From NCBI GenBank assembly GCA_003056245.1, contig MVDH01000006.1:407394-471393 (forward strand): 64,000 bases of DNA, written 5' to 3'. Position 1 is the first letter of the stretch, and every line of letters begins with the position of its first letter. Under the pieces are notes generated by a model. The model did no database searches, had not been told where the DNA came from, and saw nothing but the letters and a program-made list of their open reading frames with translations. The translations under genes and the position numbers were made by a program. This stretch comes from Cellvibrio sp. 79 (GTDB taxonomy: Bacteria > Pseudomonadota > Gammaproteobacteria > Pseudomonadales > Cellvibrionaceae). This document shows positions 1-9,027 of this stretch, one piece after another.

Positions 1-25
1 AGGCTTCGAGATCTTTTTTGTTCAT
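1..25 (-). CDS. 5' end of an unidentified gene, cut by window edge
   Basis: Only the first eight codons (MNKKDLEA) are inside the window. The ATG at 25-23 is preceded on the minus strand by AGGA eight bases upstream, a plausible ribosome binding site. It lies 60 bp downstream of the immunity-like gene at 86-409 on the same strand, so the two may be co-transcribed. Nothing can be said about function. Confidence 0.35.
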
Positions 26-85
26 ACTGTTTATCCTGCCTACAGGAGGTTAATGATAAACAGTTACACAGAGTTATTTACAGTC

Positions 86-409
86 TCACTGTGCCCCCTC
101 TTCCAATTCCCTGAATAACCCAAACCCAATTCTCTTCGTATATTTAACTTCCTCGACCAACTTCAGAATTGCGTCCCGATCTTCACATTGCACGATCCAT
201 TTAGCATCATCGAACGAAGAGCAATGAAACAGCTCCACCAGCTCTAGCTTCCCTTGCTCCAGATAATGAAATAATTCAGCCTTTGCTTCTGCTTCACTAG
301 TTGCAAAAGTTGCTGATTCACCGAGAGCGAATTCAGTGTCATCCATTGCCAAGGGGCTGGACGGCAATATCCTTATTTTGAAGGAAGACAACCATACTAT
401 CTTTTCCAT
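86..409 (-). CDS. Immunity-like small protein (family A, copy 1)
   Basis: A 107-residue soluble acidic protein with no signal peptide or membrane segment. It is clearly paralogous to the protein at 37980-38291: both begin MEK-x-(V/L)W-(L/I)-x-SF and share RIL-x-xSPLAM-x-D near residue 20, an Ala/Glu-rich stretch, KLELVE, SF-(D/E)-x-AKW and a C-terminal FG-(L/I)-FR. More distant relatives are at 36587-36916 and 37577-37930. A toxin-tail remnant ends nine bases upstream (419-613). Toxin followed closely by a small acidic gene is the usual polymorphic toxin/immunity order, so an immunity role is inferred. The exact family is not recognised. Confidence 0.6.
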   Translation of the reverse strand: MEKIVWLSSFKIRILPSSPLAMDDTEFALGESATFATSEAEAKAELFHYLEQGKLELVELFHCSSFDDAKWIVQCEDRDAILKLVEEVKYTKRIGFGLFRELEEGAQ

Positions 410-418
410 TAACTTCTC

Positions 419-613
419 CTATCCGTATGTTTTGTGAAGCTTAATAATACGTACCGCCGCGTAGGGTTCAACCAACCCTTTCACATGTTTTCTTGCAGTT
501 AATCGAAATCCCTGTATTTCAACGCCAAACGATTCACTTTCTCGAATATATCTGAAAATTCCAGTAGTAATACTGCTCTTATTCAGGGCTTCCCACCCTT
601 CCCAGTTATTGTT
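419..613 (-). pseudogene. Remnant of a toxin C-terminus
   Basis: On the minus strand a frame stays open for about 64 codons from a TGA at 616-614 to a TAG at 421-419, but has no usable start codon. The composition looks coding (NWEGWEALNKSS early, RKHVKGLVEPYAAVR later). The stop lies nine bases before the start of the immunity-like gene at 409. Just upstream, another frame reads a possible zinc-knuckle stretch (WECPTCETITGKGG), so a frameshift may split one former reading frame. I read it as the decayed tail of a toxin or effector whose immunity gene survives. The toxin family is unknown. Confidence 0.4.
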
Positions 614-779
614 TCACAAGTGGGACACTCCCATTTTCTCAATATCCCTCACCAAGGAAGAGACCAACTACCAGCTTGTTTACAGTTAACGGGCCTTTTT
701 ATGGCTCTGCTCTTATTTGCGGCTCTGCTTCCATAAAAAATCTCCTTTGATAAAAAACAATAAGTCCTCTGGAGGAACT

Positions 780-3700
780 ATGAACTTTAAAATCAACCCC
801 ATAGCATTCGCTCTGCTGAGCGTGACCGCTGTGAGCACCCAGGCACAAACCGCCTATAACGATGCTTGGTGGGCAACACCCAATAACAATGCCGATTTCG
901 TTGACCAGTTCGATGGCGTTAACATCGACCGCAACAAATGGCTGGTGGAAAAAAACATCTTCGTTAATGGCGAAGACATTGATTATCAGGACGTGGAATA
1001 CCCCGCTGCTGACTGGACGTTCCGCGTTGGTCAACCGGACACTGGCGCGAGCGATGGCAAAGTATTGAACCTTAAAGCCCGCTATATGGATGGCCAGATC
1101 CAGGACTACTACGGCGGTAACGCCGGTCAAGGCAAACCCTTGTTTATCCGCGCAGGCCGTATCGAATCGCAAATTACCGATTCCAGTACCTTTGTGTACG
1201 GTAAGTTCGAAGCCCGTATCAAAATGCCGCCAGCACGCAACGGCGAATTCCCTGCATGGTGGTTATTAGGAAACTTCCCGGATGTGGGTTGGACCGCGTG
1301 CCAGGAACTGGACATCATCGAATTCACCGGCGCCAATGCGTCCAAAGCACCGCAAACCCGCTGGTCTGCGCCCTACCCGGCTTACGGCGGCAACCCCTTC
1401 GGCACTACTTACGCACAACTGGGTATTAGCCCGAGCAGCCAATACGTGACTTACGGCGTAATCAAAACCCCGGAATACATTGAGTACTACATCAACGGCG
1501 TAAAAACCTTTAGCTGGACCAAAGCCGAACGCGGCGATCAGCCCTGGCCGTACCTCACCCCCATGCGCATGATCCTCAACCACGCCATCACCCATGTGGA
1601 ATGGCCGGATGTGGGCAACTACAACAAGTTCAGCACCGACGCGAACGTCGCCAACAAAACCGGCTACACCCGCGTGACCAATGGCGTGACTGAATACGAA
1701 TACCTCGATACCGCGAGCATGAACACCAATATCGGCCGCGCCGGTACTGACTTCCTCGTGGACTATGTAGCGCATTGGCCGCTGCCGGCGACTGATAGCT
1801 GGCATAAATACATCGACGAAAGCAAATACAGCTTCTTCCGTCCAACTAACAACACCAAAGGTTTCTACTCGCTGAAAGGCTGGATGGCGCCGGTGTCGGT
1901 GACGGCGGATGCGTATTTGCAAGAAGGCGATAACGCCTATCGCGATAACAGCGCTAAAAATTCGGCGGACGGTTACGTCGGCTCCAAATGGGCCACGCCG
2001 CGCGATGACAATAACCACACCGTCACCATCGATTATGGTGTAGACAAGCCGATCAAATATTTCTGGATCGAGTGGAGCTGGAACCTGCCGAAGTCTTACG
2101 ACATCTACGGCAAAACCTCCTCCGGTAGTTGGGAACATGTACTCACCTCCGACCAGCAAAGCGTAGGCTGGGCGACCCATACTTTTGATGTGAACAAGAC
2201 TTACCGTTACATCAAACTGGTCACCAAAGGCCGTATCGATAAAGCCGAGCCGATCTGGCTGCTCGAATTCAAAGCCTTTGAAGATGTCGCCAATGTGTAT
2301 CCAAAACCGGCGGGCACAGCGCAACTGGATCGTTCCATCAACGTGTTGAACAACGGCAATTTCGCCGGTGGTTTGGCCGGTTGGGCGGGCGAGAACTATG
2401 ACGGTTCAGGCGCGGCTTATTCGGTTGTAAATGGTGAAGCGCGTATCACCGCCGCTGCGCAAGGTACGGGCGCGGGTTCTTATCAGTTGCACACACAAGG
2501 TTTCGGCTTGAAGCGTAATTACCGCTATCAAGTGACCTTCCGTGCGCGCGCTGAATCGCCACGCAACATTCAATTGCGCTTGTCAGAAGACCAATTGAAC
2601 CCATCCGCAGGCGGTACTTATTTGTTGCAAACCGTCGCACTGGGAACCACTAACGCTAACTACAGTTTCAACCTCGATTTCACCGCCGGTGATAACCCGG
2701 GCCGCCTCACCTTCCTCTTCGGTGGCATGGGCAATGCGACCACTTACATCGATGAGGTAGTGATCCGCGAAGTGGCTTACATCGGCTCTGGTGATCCATT
2801 GGTTCCGGCGATTAGCGCAACCAATTTCTCTGGCGCAAGTTCCGGCTGGGAAAGTGAATGGTGGGGTGCAGCTGCACGTGCAGTGGATGGCTCAACCGGC
2901 AACAAAGCCAGCGGTGGTCCGGGCGTAGCGGATGGTCAGGACCTGTGGGTCAGCGTGGTTATCGACCCGAACTATGAAGTGAAAGAAGTGTTGGTAGCAG
3001 GCGATAAATCCTCGCCCCGCAGCCTGGCCCAATTCAAAGCGGAATACGGCACAGCCAATAACACCCTGATCAACTGGACCAACAGCAACACCGACGGCAC
3101 CTATGAAAGTTTCACCAACTTCGCGGCATTGTCACCGGCGAACGAGCGCAATTTCCGCTTCTGGTTCCGCCCACCGGCTGGCCAGGTGGTTGAGGTGGCT
3201 GATGTGCAATTGATGGCAGTGGATCTGAAACCGCACCGTATTTACACCATCAACCTGGATGGCGTCGGCAGCATCACCCCGGCTGGCACTGTGCGCTACG
3301 GTAAAAACAATACCGACTCGGCGACTTACACCTTCACTCCACCGGCAGGTCAGCAAGTCGCTAACGTGATTGTGGACGGCGTTTCACTCGGCGCATTGAA
3401 CAGCTACACCTTCAACGCAATTTCCGCGAGCCACACCATCGCAGTGTCGTTCACCGGTAGCGGTAATCCTCCGGTAAGCAGCTCTTCATCCAGCAGCAGC
3501 TCATCTTCAGTTGTAAGTTCATCGAGCAGCGCAGCATCGGTATTGGTATCGCAAGGTAAAACGGTAACGGCCAGCACCAGCTTGTTGCCCGCTACCAATG
3601 CCGTGGATGGCAATGCCGGAACCCGTTGGGAATCCAACCACGGCGTAAGCCCGAGTTGGTTACTGGTGGATCTGGGCAGCAGCCGTGCGTTGACGCAAGT

Positions 3701-4358
3701 GGTTATCGATTGGGAAGCAGCGAACGCCGCTAACTACGAAGTGCAAGGTTCTACCAATGGCACCAGCTGGACCACGTTGAAAACTGTTACCGGCGCTGCA
3801 TTTGGCAATCGCACTGACACCCACACTGTGAGCGGCAATTATCGCTACGTACGTGTTTATGCCACTGCACGCAGCGCGGGCAATACCTGGGGCTACTCAA
3901 TTTTCGAATTAAAAGTTTATGCACAAGGCACCGCACCAAGCAGCAGTTCATCCTCCAGTGTTGCGACTCCTGGCCCATTAACACCGGTGAGTGCAGCGGC
4001 AAGTACAGCATTAACTGCCGCTGGAAATGCAATCGATAAAAACGCGGGCACCCGTTGGGAATCTGCGCACGCGATTGATCCAAGCTGGTTAACACTGGAT
4101 CTGGGCAGCGCTAAAACCTTAACCAATATTGCCATCGATTGGGAGGCCGCCAACGCCGCAGCTTATAAAGTGCAAGGTTCAAATGACAATGCCAACTGGA
4201 CTGATATCGCGAGCAAATCCGACGGCACTTTCGGTGCGCGCACCGACACACTTTCATTAAATGGAAATTATCGCTACGTGCGCATTTACGGCACGGCGCG
4301 TAGCACAGGCAATCAATGGGGTTATTCAATCTGGGAGGTGAGACTAACTGGACTGTAA
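780..4358 (+). CDS. Secreted GH16 endo-beta-glucanase (laminarinase-like) with multiple CBMs
   Basis: A 1192-residue secreted enzyme. The ATG at 780 follows GGAGGAAC and opens a signal peptide ending near TQAQ. A GH16 domain covers about residues 25-330, with the family signature ELDIIE at residues 176-181 (nucleophile Glu176, assisting Asp178, acid/base Glu181) and the preceding FPAWWLLG. Then follow a discoidin/CBM32-like domain (~370-500), a CBM4/9- or CenC-like jelly roll (~515-660), another F5/8C-like domain (~675-830), a short bacterial beta-repeat (~835-890), a poly-Ser linker (~898-922), and two near-identical CBM32 modules (~922-1050 and ~1065-1190) separated by a second Ser linker. 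GH16 enzymes cut beta-1,3/1,4-glucans or marine galactans; the signature favours beta-glucan, but the exact substrate is inferred. The neighbouring TonB receptor and AraC regulator suggest one uptake locus. Confidence 0.88.
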   Translation: MNFKINPIAFALLSVTAVSTQAQTAYNDAWWATPNNNADFVDQFDGVNIDRNKWLVEKNIFVNGEDIDYQDVEYPAADWTFRVGQPDTGASDGKVLNLKARYMDGQIQDYYGGNAGQGKPLFIRAGRIESQITDSSTFVYGKFEARIKMPPARNGEFPAWWLLGNFPDVGWTACQELDIIEFTGANASKAPQTRWSAPYPAYGGNPFGTTYAQLGISPSSQYVTYGVIKTPEYIEYYINGVKTFSWTKAERGDQPWPYLTPMRMILNHAITHVEWPDVGNYNKFSTDANVANKTGYTRVTNGVTEYEYLDTASMNTNIGRAGTDFLVDYVAHWPLPATDSWHKYIDESKYSFFRPTNNTKGFYSLKGWMAPVSVTADAYLQEGDNAYRDNSAKNSADGYVGSKWATPRDDNNHTVTIDYGVDKPIKYFWIEWSWNLPKSYDIYGKTSSGSWEHVLTSDQQSVGWATHTFDVNKTYRYIKLVTKGRIDKAEPIWLLEFKAFEDVANVYPKPAGTAQLDRSINVLNNGNFAGGLAGWAGENYDGSGAAYSVVNGEARITAAAQGTGAGSYQLHTQGFGLKRNYRYQVTFRARAESPRNIQLRLSEDQLNPSAGGTYLLQTVALGTTNANYSFNLDFTAGDNPGRLTFLFGGMGNATTYIDEVVIREVAYIGSGDPLVPAISATNFSGASSGWESEWWGAAARAVDGSTGNKASGGPGVADGQDLWVSVVIDPNYEVKEVLVAGDKSSPRSLAQFKAEYGTANNTLINWTNSNTDGTYESFTNFAALSPANERNFRFWFRPPAGQVVEVADVQLMAVDLKPHRIYTINLDGVGSITPAGTVRYGKNNTDSATYTFTPPAGQQVANVIVDGVSLGALNSYTFNAISASHTIAVSFTGSGNPPVSSSSSSSSSSSVVSSSSSAASVLVSQGKTVTASTSLLPATNAVDGNAGTRWESNHGVSPSWLLVDLGSSRALTQVVIDWEAANAANYEVQGSTNGTSWTTLKTVTGAAFGNRTDTHTVSGNYRYVRVYATARSAGNTWGYSIFELKVYAQGTAPSSSSSSSVATPGPLTPVSAAASTALTAAGNAIDKNAGTRWESAHAIDPSWLTLDLGSAKTLTNIAIDWEAANAAAYKVQGSNDNANWTDIASKSDGTFGARTDTLSLNGNYRYVRIYGTARSTGNQWGYSIWEVRLTGL

Positions 4359-4398
4359 TTAAAAATTATTTTATTCGGTCATTACTTTTAAGGAAGAC

Positions 4399-4431
4399 AA
4401 CCGCCCGTGAGTTTTTTTGCGGGCGGTTTTT
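4399..4431 (+). terminator. Rho-independent terminator of the GH16 gene
   Basis: ACCGCCCG and CGGGCGGT form an 8-bp GC-rich stem around a 12-base T-rich loop, followed by TTTT. It sits 40 bp after the GH16 stop. Confidence 0.8.
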
Positions 4432-4441
4432 GCGTTACCAG

Positions 4442-4568
4442 CTTCGAACACGTTTGACGTTGCCGTAACTGTTTTGAAAACGCATAAACCCATCCATGGG
4501 GCTCCGTTTCGTCATCCCTGACTCTACGGTTTCAAAACAGTTACGGCAACGCCAAACTCACGTCGAAG
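4442..4568. repeat. Long imperfect inverted repeat, ~38-bp arms
   Basis: The left arm (4442-4479) and right arm (4530-4568) are near-perfect reverse complements; the core GCCGTAACTGTTTTGAAA pairs with TTTCAAAACAGTTACGGC. About 50 bp lie between them, including CCCATCCATGGGG. There is no open reading frame. The arm length and small loop fit a miniature inverted-repeat element or a strongly structured intergenic RNA. I see no second copy in this window. Confidence 0.6.
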
Positions 4569-4626
4569 ATATTTCGAAACAATTAAAAAAGCGTTATTCA
4601 CAATCAACTAACGGACGATATAAATC

Positions 4627-5241
4627 ATGCTTAAGACCAAATCACTGTTACTCTCTTTATTACTCTCATTAGGTATCAGCAGCGTTGCCAGCACGCAAGC
4701 CGCTGTTATTACTTTCGACGATTTACCCGCAACCGAAATCGATGCAATTCCCGATGGCTATCGCGGTTTCAACTGGGGCCAATCACTCAGCAATGTGTCC
4801 TACGTTCACAAAGACACCTTGCCCGGCACCGGTTTTGAAAAGGGTGTAGTGTCCGGCAATTACGCCGCGTTTAATTTCCTCGCGACCACCAGCATTATCA
4901 GCGGCGAGATTTTTGATTTTAACGGTGCGTACCTGACGGCGGCATGGCATGACGGTTTGAATATCGAAGTCACCGGCTTTTTAAATAATCTCGCGACCTT
5001 TACCAAAACCATTACAGTTAATACCCAACAGGCGCAATGGTTTGATTTTGATTTTACCGGCATCAACTCACTCAGTTTACGCGCCTGGGGTAGCCCGTCC
5101 GGTAATGATTTTTTTGTGATCGATAATTTCACCATCAACGAAGGATCTGTGTCAGTGCCGGAATCATCTCCGCTAATACTTTTATTACTTGGCCTCACCG
5201 CAATTGCACTAGGCCGTAGAACCACGATTACCAAAAACTAA
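4627..5241 (+). CDS. PEP-CTERM exported protein
   Basis: A 204-residue exported protein. The N-terminus is a signal peptide (Lys-rich start, Leu/Ser-rich core, cleavage near TQAA). The central region is beta-rich with many Asp, Asn and Gly residues (ITFDDLPA near the start, FFVIDNFTI near residue 165), as in PEP-CTERM proteins of jelly-roll type. The C-terminus has the sorting signal: VPESSPL, a hydrophobic helix, then the basic GRRTT. In systems with exosortase the tail is cleaved and the protein is placed at the surface. It sits between the GH16 enzyme and the regulator, so a role in glycan handling is possible but not shown. Confidence 0.75.
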   Translation: MLKTKSLLLSLLLSLGISSVASTQAAVITFDDLPATEIDAIPDGYRGFNWGQSLSNVSYVHKDTLPGTGFEKGVVSGNYAAFNFLATTSIISGEIFDFNGAYLTAAWHDGLNIEVTGFLNNLATFTKTITVNTQQAQWFDFDFTGINSLSLRAWGSPSGNDFFVIDNFTINEGSVSVPESSPLILLLLGLTAIALGRRTTITKN

Positions 5242-5270
5242 TTTCTCCGTTAGCAATAACGTCCCGCTTG

Positions 5271-5303
5271 GCCGCTACAAAGCAATTTGTAGCGGCGTTT
5301 TTG
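5271..5303 (+). terminator. Rho-independent terminator (copy 1 of a shared element)
   Basis: GCCGCTACAAA and TTTGTAGCGGC form an 11-bp stem closed by GCAA, followed by GTTTTTG. Almost the same element, with shared flanking bases (GCGTCCC/ACGTCCC upstream), ends the TonB receptor gene at 8874-8906. Confidence 0.8.
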
Positions 5304-5333
5304 TATGAGTTTACTCATTAAGGTGATCGCATC

Positions 5334-6086
5334 ATGGACCTGGATGACGTCATTAATTTTTACCAAATACATCATGTAAATCGCCCCACTGAACTGGTCA
5401 ACACCTTTACTGACAGTTTTTATTTTGCAAAGGATTTACAGGGCCGGTTTGTCTACGCCAATCAATTACTCTATGACCACTTTGATTTGAGCGATCCCAC
5501 TGATGCCATTGGCAAAACGGACGCTGATTTTTTTCGCGACGATATTACCGAGCAAATCCACAAAGATGACACCAGCGTAATCAAGGGTGCAGCCATCACC
5601 AACAAGCTGGAATTAATTGAGGATGGCAGTGGCGATGTGCTCTGGTTAATAACGTCTAAAATCCCGTTAAAAAATAATCGCGGCGAGGTTGTCGGCATTG
5701 AAGGCATCAGCCATTCCGCCCGCCATATTCAGGCGAACATTCGTTCCTACAATGTTTTTTATGAATGCATTAACTACATGCAAAAGAACTTCAAAAACAT
5801 TATTTATATCGATCATCTCGCCAGCCTGGCCTGCATGTCAGTCAGCACCTTTGAGCGAAAATTCAAAAAACAATTTGGCTACGGCCCCACTCAACACATT
5901 AAACGGTTGCGCATCCAGGAAGCTTGCCGGTTGCTGCGCGCGGGCATGAGCATCCAACATGCCGCATCGGAAAGTGGTTTTTGTGACCAAAGTTATTTCA
6001 CGCGCGAGTTTCGTAACCTCATGGGCAAAACCCCGAAACATTACCAGCGCGATTCAAATTCTTCTGAACCTGACCGAACAGCATAA
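5334..6086 (+). CDS. AraC-family regulator with N-terminal PAS domain
   Basis: A 250-residue cytoplasmic transcription regulator. Residues about 15-130 form a PAS sensor domain (SFYFAKDLQGRFVYAN, then IGKTDADFF and the closing VVGIEGISHS). Residues about 140-240 form the AraC double helix-turn-helix: first HTH at DHLASLACMSVSTFERKFKK, second at SIQHAASESGFCDQSYFTRE, then the conserved GKTPKHY. The ATG at 5334 follows AAGGTGAT. It lies between GH16/PEP-CTERM genes and a TonB receptor on the same strand, so it probably controls this locus. The PAS ligand cannot be told from sequence. Confidence 0.87.
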   Translation: MDLDDVINFYQIHHVNRPTELVNTFTDSFYFAKDLQGRFVYANQLLYDHFDLSDPTDAIGKTDADFFRDDITEQIHKDDTSVIKGAAITNKLELIEDGSGDVLWLITSKIPLKNNRGEVVGIEGISHSARHIQANIRSYNVFYECINYMQKNFKNIIYIDHLASLACMSVSTFERKFKKQFGYGPTQHIKRLRIQEACRLLRAGMSIQHAASESGFCDQSYFTREFRNLMGKTPKHYQRDSNSSEPDRTA

Positions 6087-6365
6087 GAAATTATTTCAAC
6101 AGCTGCTCAACATAAAAATTATCACTGACTCAATGCAACATTCGCCGCCACATTTCGATAGAGCAGCAGATTATTTATCTTGTTAAACACTCTTTTTCCC
6201 CATCTCCGACATAAATCAGTCACACAAACCACGCATGGGATTTTCTCACGCTTTATTTTAATTGCCGAAAAAACACCAAAAAATGCGCTAAACGTTACAA
6301 AGAAATTTTAGCTTCCGGGTGTAGCCTGCCGATTATTAATTCAACAATAATCGAGAAGGACTACT

Positions 6366-8849
6366 ATGCTCTGCAATCAACTCCGCAATAAACTTTTCAT
6401 CGCCCTTAGCCACCTTATTGTCACGTCTTATATTGCTGGCAGCATGACGGCCTACGCTCAGGAGCAAGATGACACCACGCATTTTGCGCTCGACGAGATA
6501 ATGGTTACTGCGCGCAAAAAAACTGAAAACCTACAACGGGTACCCGATACCGTCGCCGTATTATCGGGCGACACCGTTGAACGCGCCAATATTGCCAATG
6601 CACGCGACATCACCGCGAGAATGCCCAACGTTTCAATCGTGGAATCACTCAGCCCGACATCAACATTTATCATCGTGCGCGGCATTTCCTCGGTGCGCAA
6701 TTCTGAATCTGCCGTTGCCGTGGTTGTCGATGGTGTGCAAGTCGGCAGTGCTTCTGAAGTATCGCAATCGTATTACGACATTGAACAAATTGAATTATTA
6801 AAAGGCCCGCAAGGGGCACTGTACGGGCGCAATGCTTTGGGTGGTGCGCTGATTATCACCTCGAAAAAACCGGGCGATGTATTTGAAGGGAAAATAACGA
6901 TTGGTACGGGCGATGGAGGCCTTAAAGAAGTGTCCGGCTCGTTTTCAGGCCCCTTATCTGACGAGTTATTTTTCCGCGTGGCGGGCAATCAAAAATCGTT
7001 TGATGGCACGGTTGAAAATGAATATTTAAATCGCGTCCTTGAGCGCAATAGCCAGGCAGTTAGCGGTTATACGCCGAAAAATTCCTACATGGATTTTGAA
7101 GATAACGAAGATTTCCGTGTGCAGCTGTTATGGGAACCTTCGGATAACAGCTCGGTTGATTATCGCTATTCCGAGAATAATCTGGAAACCGGTGCGATGT
7201 GGTATCGCAACATTTACCGTTTGGAAAGCGACGCCAATAAAACCTACGAATTCCCGATTAATTCCAATGGTAATCCCACCGCCATACGCGGGATCGATAG
7301 CCATACATTGTTATTTAAACAAGCATTCGATGCTGCGGAATTTTCCTGGATCACCAGCCATACCGATACCCACGAACGTTACGGTGTAGCAGGCGAAGTG
7401 CGCGGCAGTGATCGCACGGGCAACGTATTATTTTTTACCGAGCCATTTGTAGAGGAATTTATTGCGCAACTCGACAATCCAATTGACCGCGATTTTTTTA
7501 ACGCACAACTCGGTGGTCAATTGGACGGAAATTTTGTTGGCAGCGATCAATACTACGAAATTGAAACCCTCTCGTCTGAAGCGCGCTTTTCGGGCGACAC
7601 CGAAACCCTGAGCTACGTCGGCGGCGCCTATGTATTGTTGACCGAACGAGCAGACACCATTCGCGCAACCTGGGAAACACCAAACGGTGCTCCGTTTAAT
7701 TGCCCACCCGCTTATCCTGGCGGCCCTTCAGTCACTGACTTCACGTGCAACGGTTTAATCAACGCCACGCAAAACGAACAGGACAATACGGCTTGGGCGT
7801 TATTTGCCAGCGCGGATTACGAGGTAACGGACACAGTCACGCTCACCCTGGCTGGACGTTACGATGAAGACCGACGCGAAGTCACGCGTATCGACGGACC
7901 TACCGTTGACACGAATGGCCTTGGTGTCGGCGCTTGCGATTCAGAGGCAAATCCGGAAAATTGCGCAGCCGCTAATTCAACACTGGCAAAAACATTTAGC
8001 GCATTCCAACCCAAAGCCTCACTGGTTTATGCCCCTAGTGATGCGTGGAGTTTTTATAGCACCTTCGCACGCGGTTTTCGCAGCGGTGGTTTTAACGCAT
8101 CCGGCGCGCTGTTGACTGACAGCTACGACAAGGAAACACTCGATAGTTTTGAAGTCGGCTTTAAAACAACATTGCTCGATGAACGCCTGCGCGCCAGCTC
8201 GGCACTTTTTTATCAAGACTATAAAAATGCGCAGCAATTTGAATTTGACGGCAATACCTTTGTGCAAAGCCTTTATAACATTCCGCAAAGTGAAATTTAC
8301 GGTATTGAAGCCACTATCGATTTTGCGGTCACTGAAAGCCTGACACTTGGTGTTGGCTTTGGTTGGATGGATTCAAAAATCAAAGAATTCGACGATGAAA
8401 TATTTAATCGCATGGAATCCGAATTACTCGCACGCACAGCGAACTCGGTGAAATTACCAGAAGGAACCCAACAGGCATTCGATCATCAATTTGAAGGCGA
8501 ACACCTGCCTAACTTTGCGCACAAAACGGCGAACGTATCCTTGCAACACGAATTACCGGTGGGCACAAAAACCATTATCACCCGCGTCGACTACAGCCAC
8601 TTCGGTGACCGTTACTGGTGGCTGGACGGCCAAGACGTACAAGAGTCAGTTAACCTGATGGATTCAAGCATTTCACTCATGGTCACTGACAGCCTGGAAT
8701 TCCAACTCTGGTGTAAAAACTGTTTCGACACCGAATACGATTCCGAATACGCCCCCACCGAAAAAGAACTGTTTGGCGGCGCCGCAAAAGATGTCGCCTA
8801 TCGTGCACGCGGTATCACTTGGGGAGTGAAAGCTAAATACGATTTTTAA
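6366..8849 (+). CDS. TonB-dependent outer-membrane receptor
   Basis: An 827-residue outer-membrane receptor. The ATG at 6366 follows GAGAAGGAC. The signal peptide ends near TAYAQ; the TonB box region is ALDEIMVTARKK (about residues 42-53). The plug domain follows (VPDTVAVLSGDTVERA; LLKGPQGALYGRNALGGALIITSKKP near 150) and then a 22-strand-type beta-barrel ending in a terminal aromatic residue (AKYDF). The family imports large ligands such as oligosaccharides, siderophores or vitamins using the TonB/ExbBD energy system. The 280 bp upstream carry no gene and must hold the promoter. Given the GH16 and AraC neighbours, uptake of glucan oligosaccharides is a reasonable inference. Confidence 0.9.
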   Translation: MLCNQLRNKLFIALSHLIVTSYIAGSMTAYAQEQDDTTHFALDEIMVTARKKTENLQRVPDTVAVLSGDTVERANIANARDITARMPNVSIVESLSPTSTFIIVRGISSVRNSESAVAVVVDGVQVGSASEVSQSYYDIEQIELLKGPQGALYGRNALGGALIITSKKPGDVFEGKITIGTGDGGLKEVSGSFSGPLSDELFFRVAGNQKSFDGTVENEYLNRVLERNSQAVSGYTPKNSYMDFEDNEDFRVQLLWEPSDNSSVDYRYSENNLETGAMWYRNIYRLESDANKTYEFPINSNGNPTAIRGIDSHTLLFKQAFDAAEFSWITSHTDTHERYGVAGEVRGSDRTGNVLFFTEPFVEEFIAQLDNPIDRDFFNAQLGGQLDGNFVGSDQYYEIETLSSEARFSGDTETLSYVGGAYVLLTERADTIRATWETPNGAPFNCPPAYPGGPSVTDFTCNGLINATQNEQDNTAWALFASADYEVTDTVTLTLAGRYDEDRREVTRIDGPTVDTNGLGVGACDSEANPENCAAANSTLAKTFSAFQPKASLVYAPSDAWSFYSTFARGFRSGGFNASGALLTDSYDKETLDSFEVGFKTTLLDERLRASSALFYQDYKNAQQFEFDGNTFVQSLYNIPQSEIYGIEATIDFAVTESLTLGVGFGWMDSKIKEFDDEIFNRMESELLARTANSVKLPEGTQQAFDHQFEGEHLPNFAHKTANVSLQHELPVGTKTIITRVDYSHFGDRYWWLDGQDVQESVNLMDSSISLMVTDSLEFQLWCKNCFDTEYDSEYAPTEKELFGGAAKDVAYRARGITWGVKAKYDF

Positions 8850-8873
8850 TCCCGTCAATAGCGTCCCTGTTTT

Positions 8874-8906
8874 GCCGCTATCAAGCAATTGGTAGCGGCG
8901 TTTTTG
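8874..8906 (+). terminator. Rho-independent terminator (copy 2 of a shared element)
   Basis: GCCGCTA and TAGCGGC form a stem around TCAAGCAATTGG, followed by GTTTTTGTTTTT. It follows the TonB receptor stop and is nearly the same sequence as the terminator at 5271-5303. Confidence 0.8.
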
Positions 8907-9027
8907 TTTTTGGGATAAATTCCCGCGCTAATGTAGATGGTGCCGAGCCGAGCCGGGCAAGCTGAGCGCAGCAAAGACCATCGTGCACATCCCAAGCGTA
9001 ATCAATGTCATCACAGTGCGAAAAACA

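Noticed and set aside
1266-2324. Long antisense open frame inside the GH16 gene
   Set aside because: It lies opposite a clearly real enzyme, is His/Val/Arg-rich as expected from antisense of codon-biased DNA, and has no ribosome binding site.
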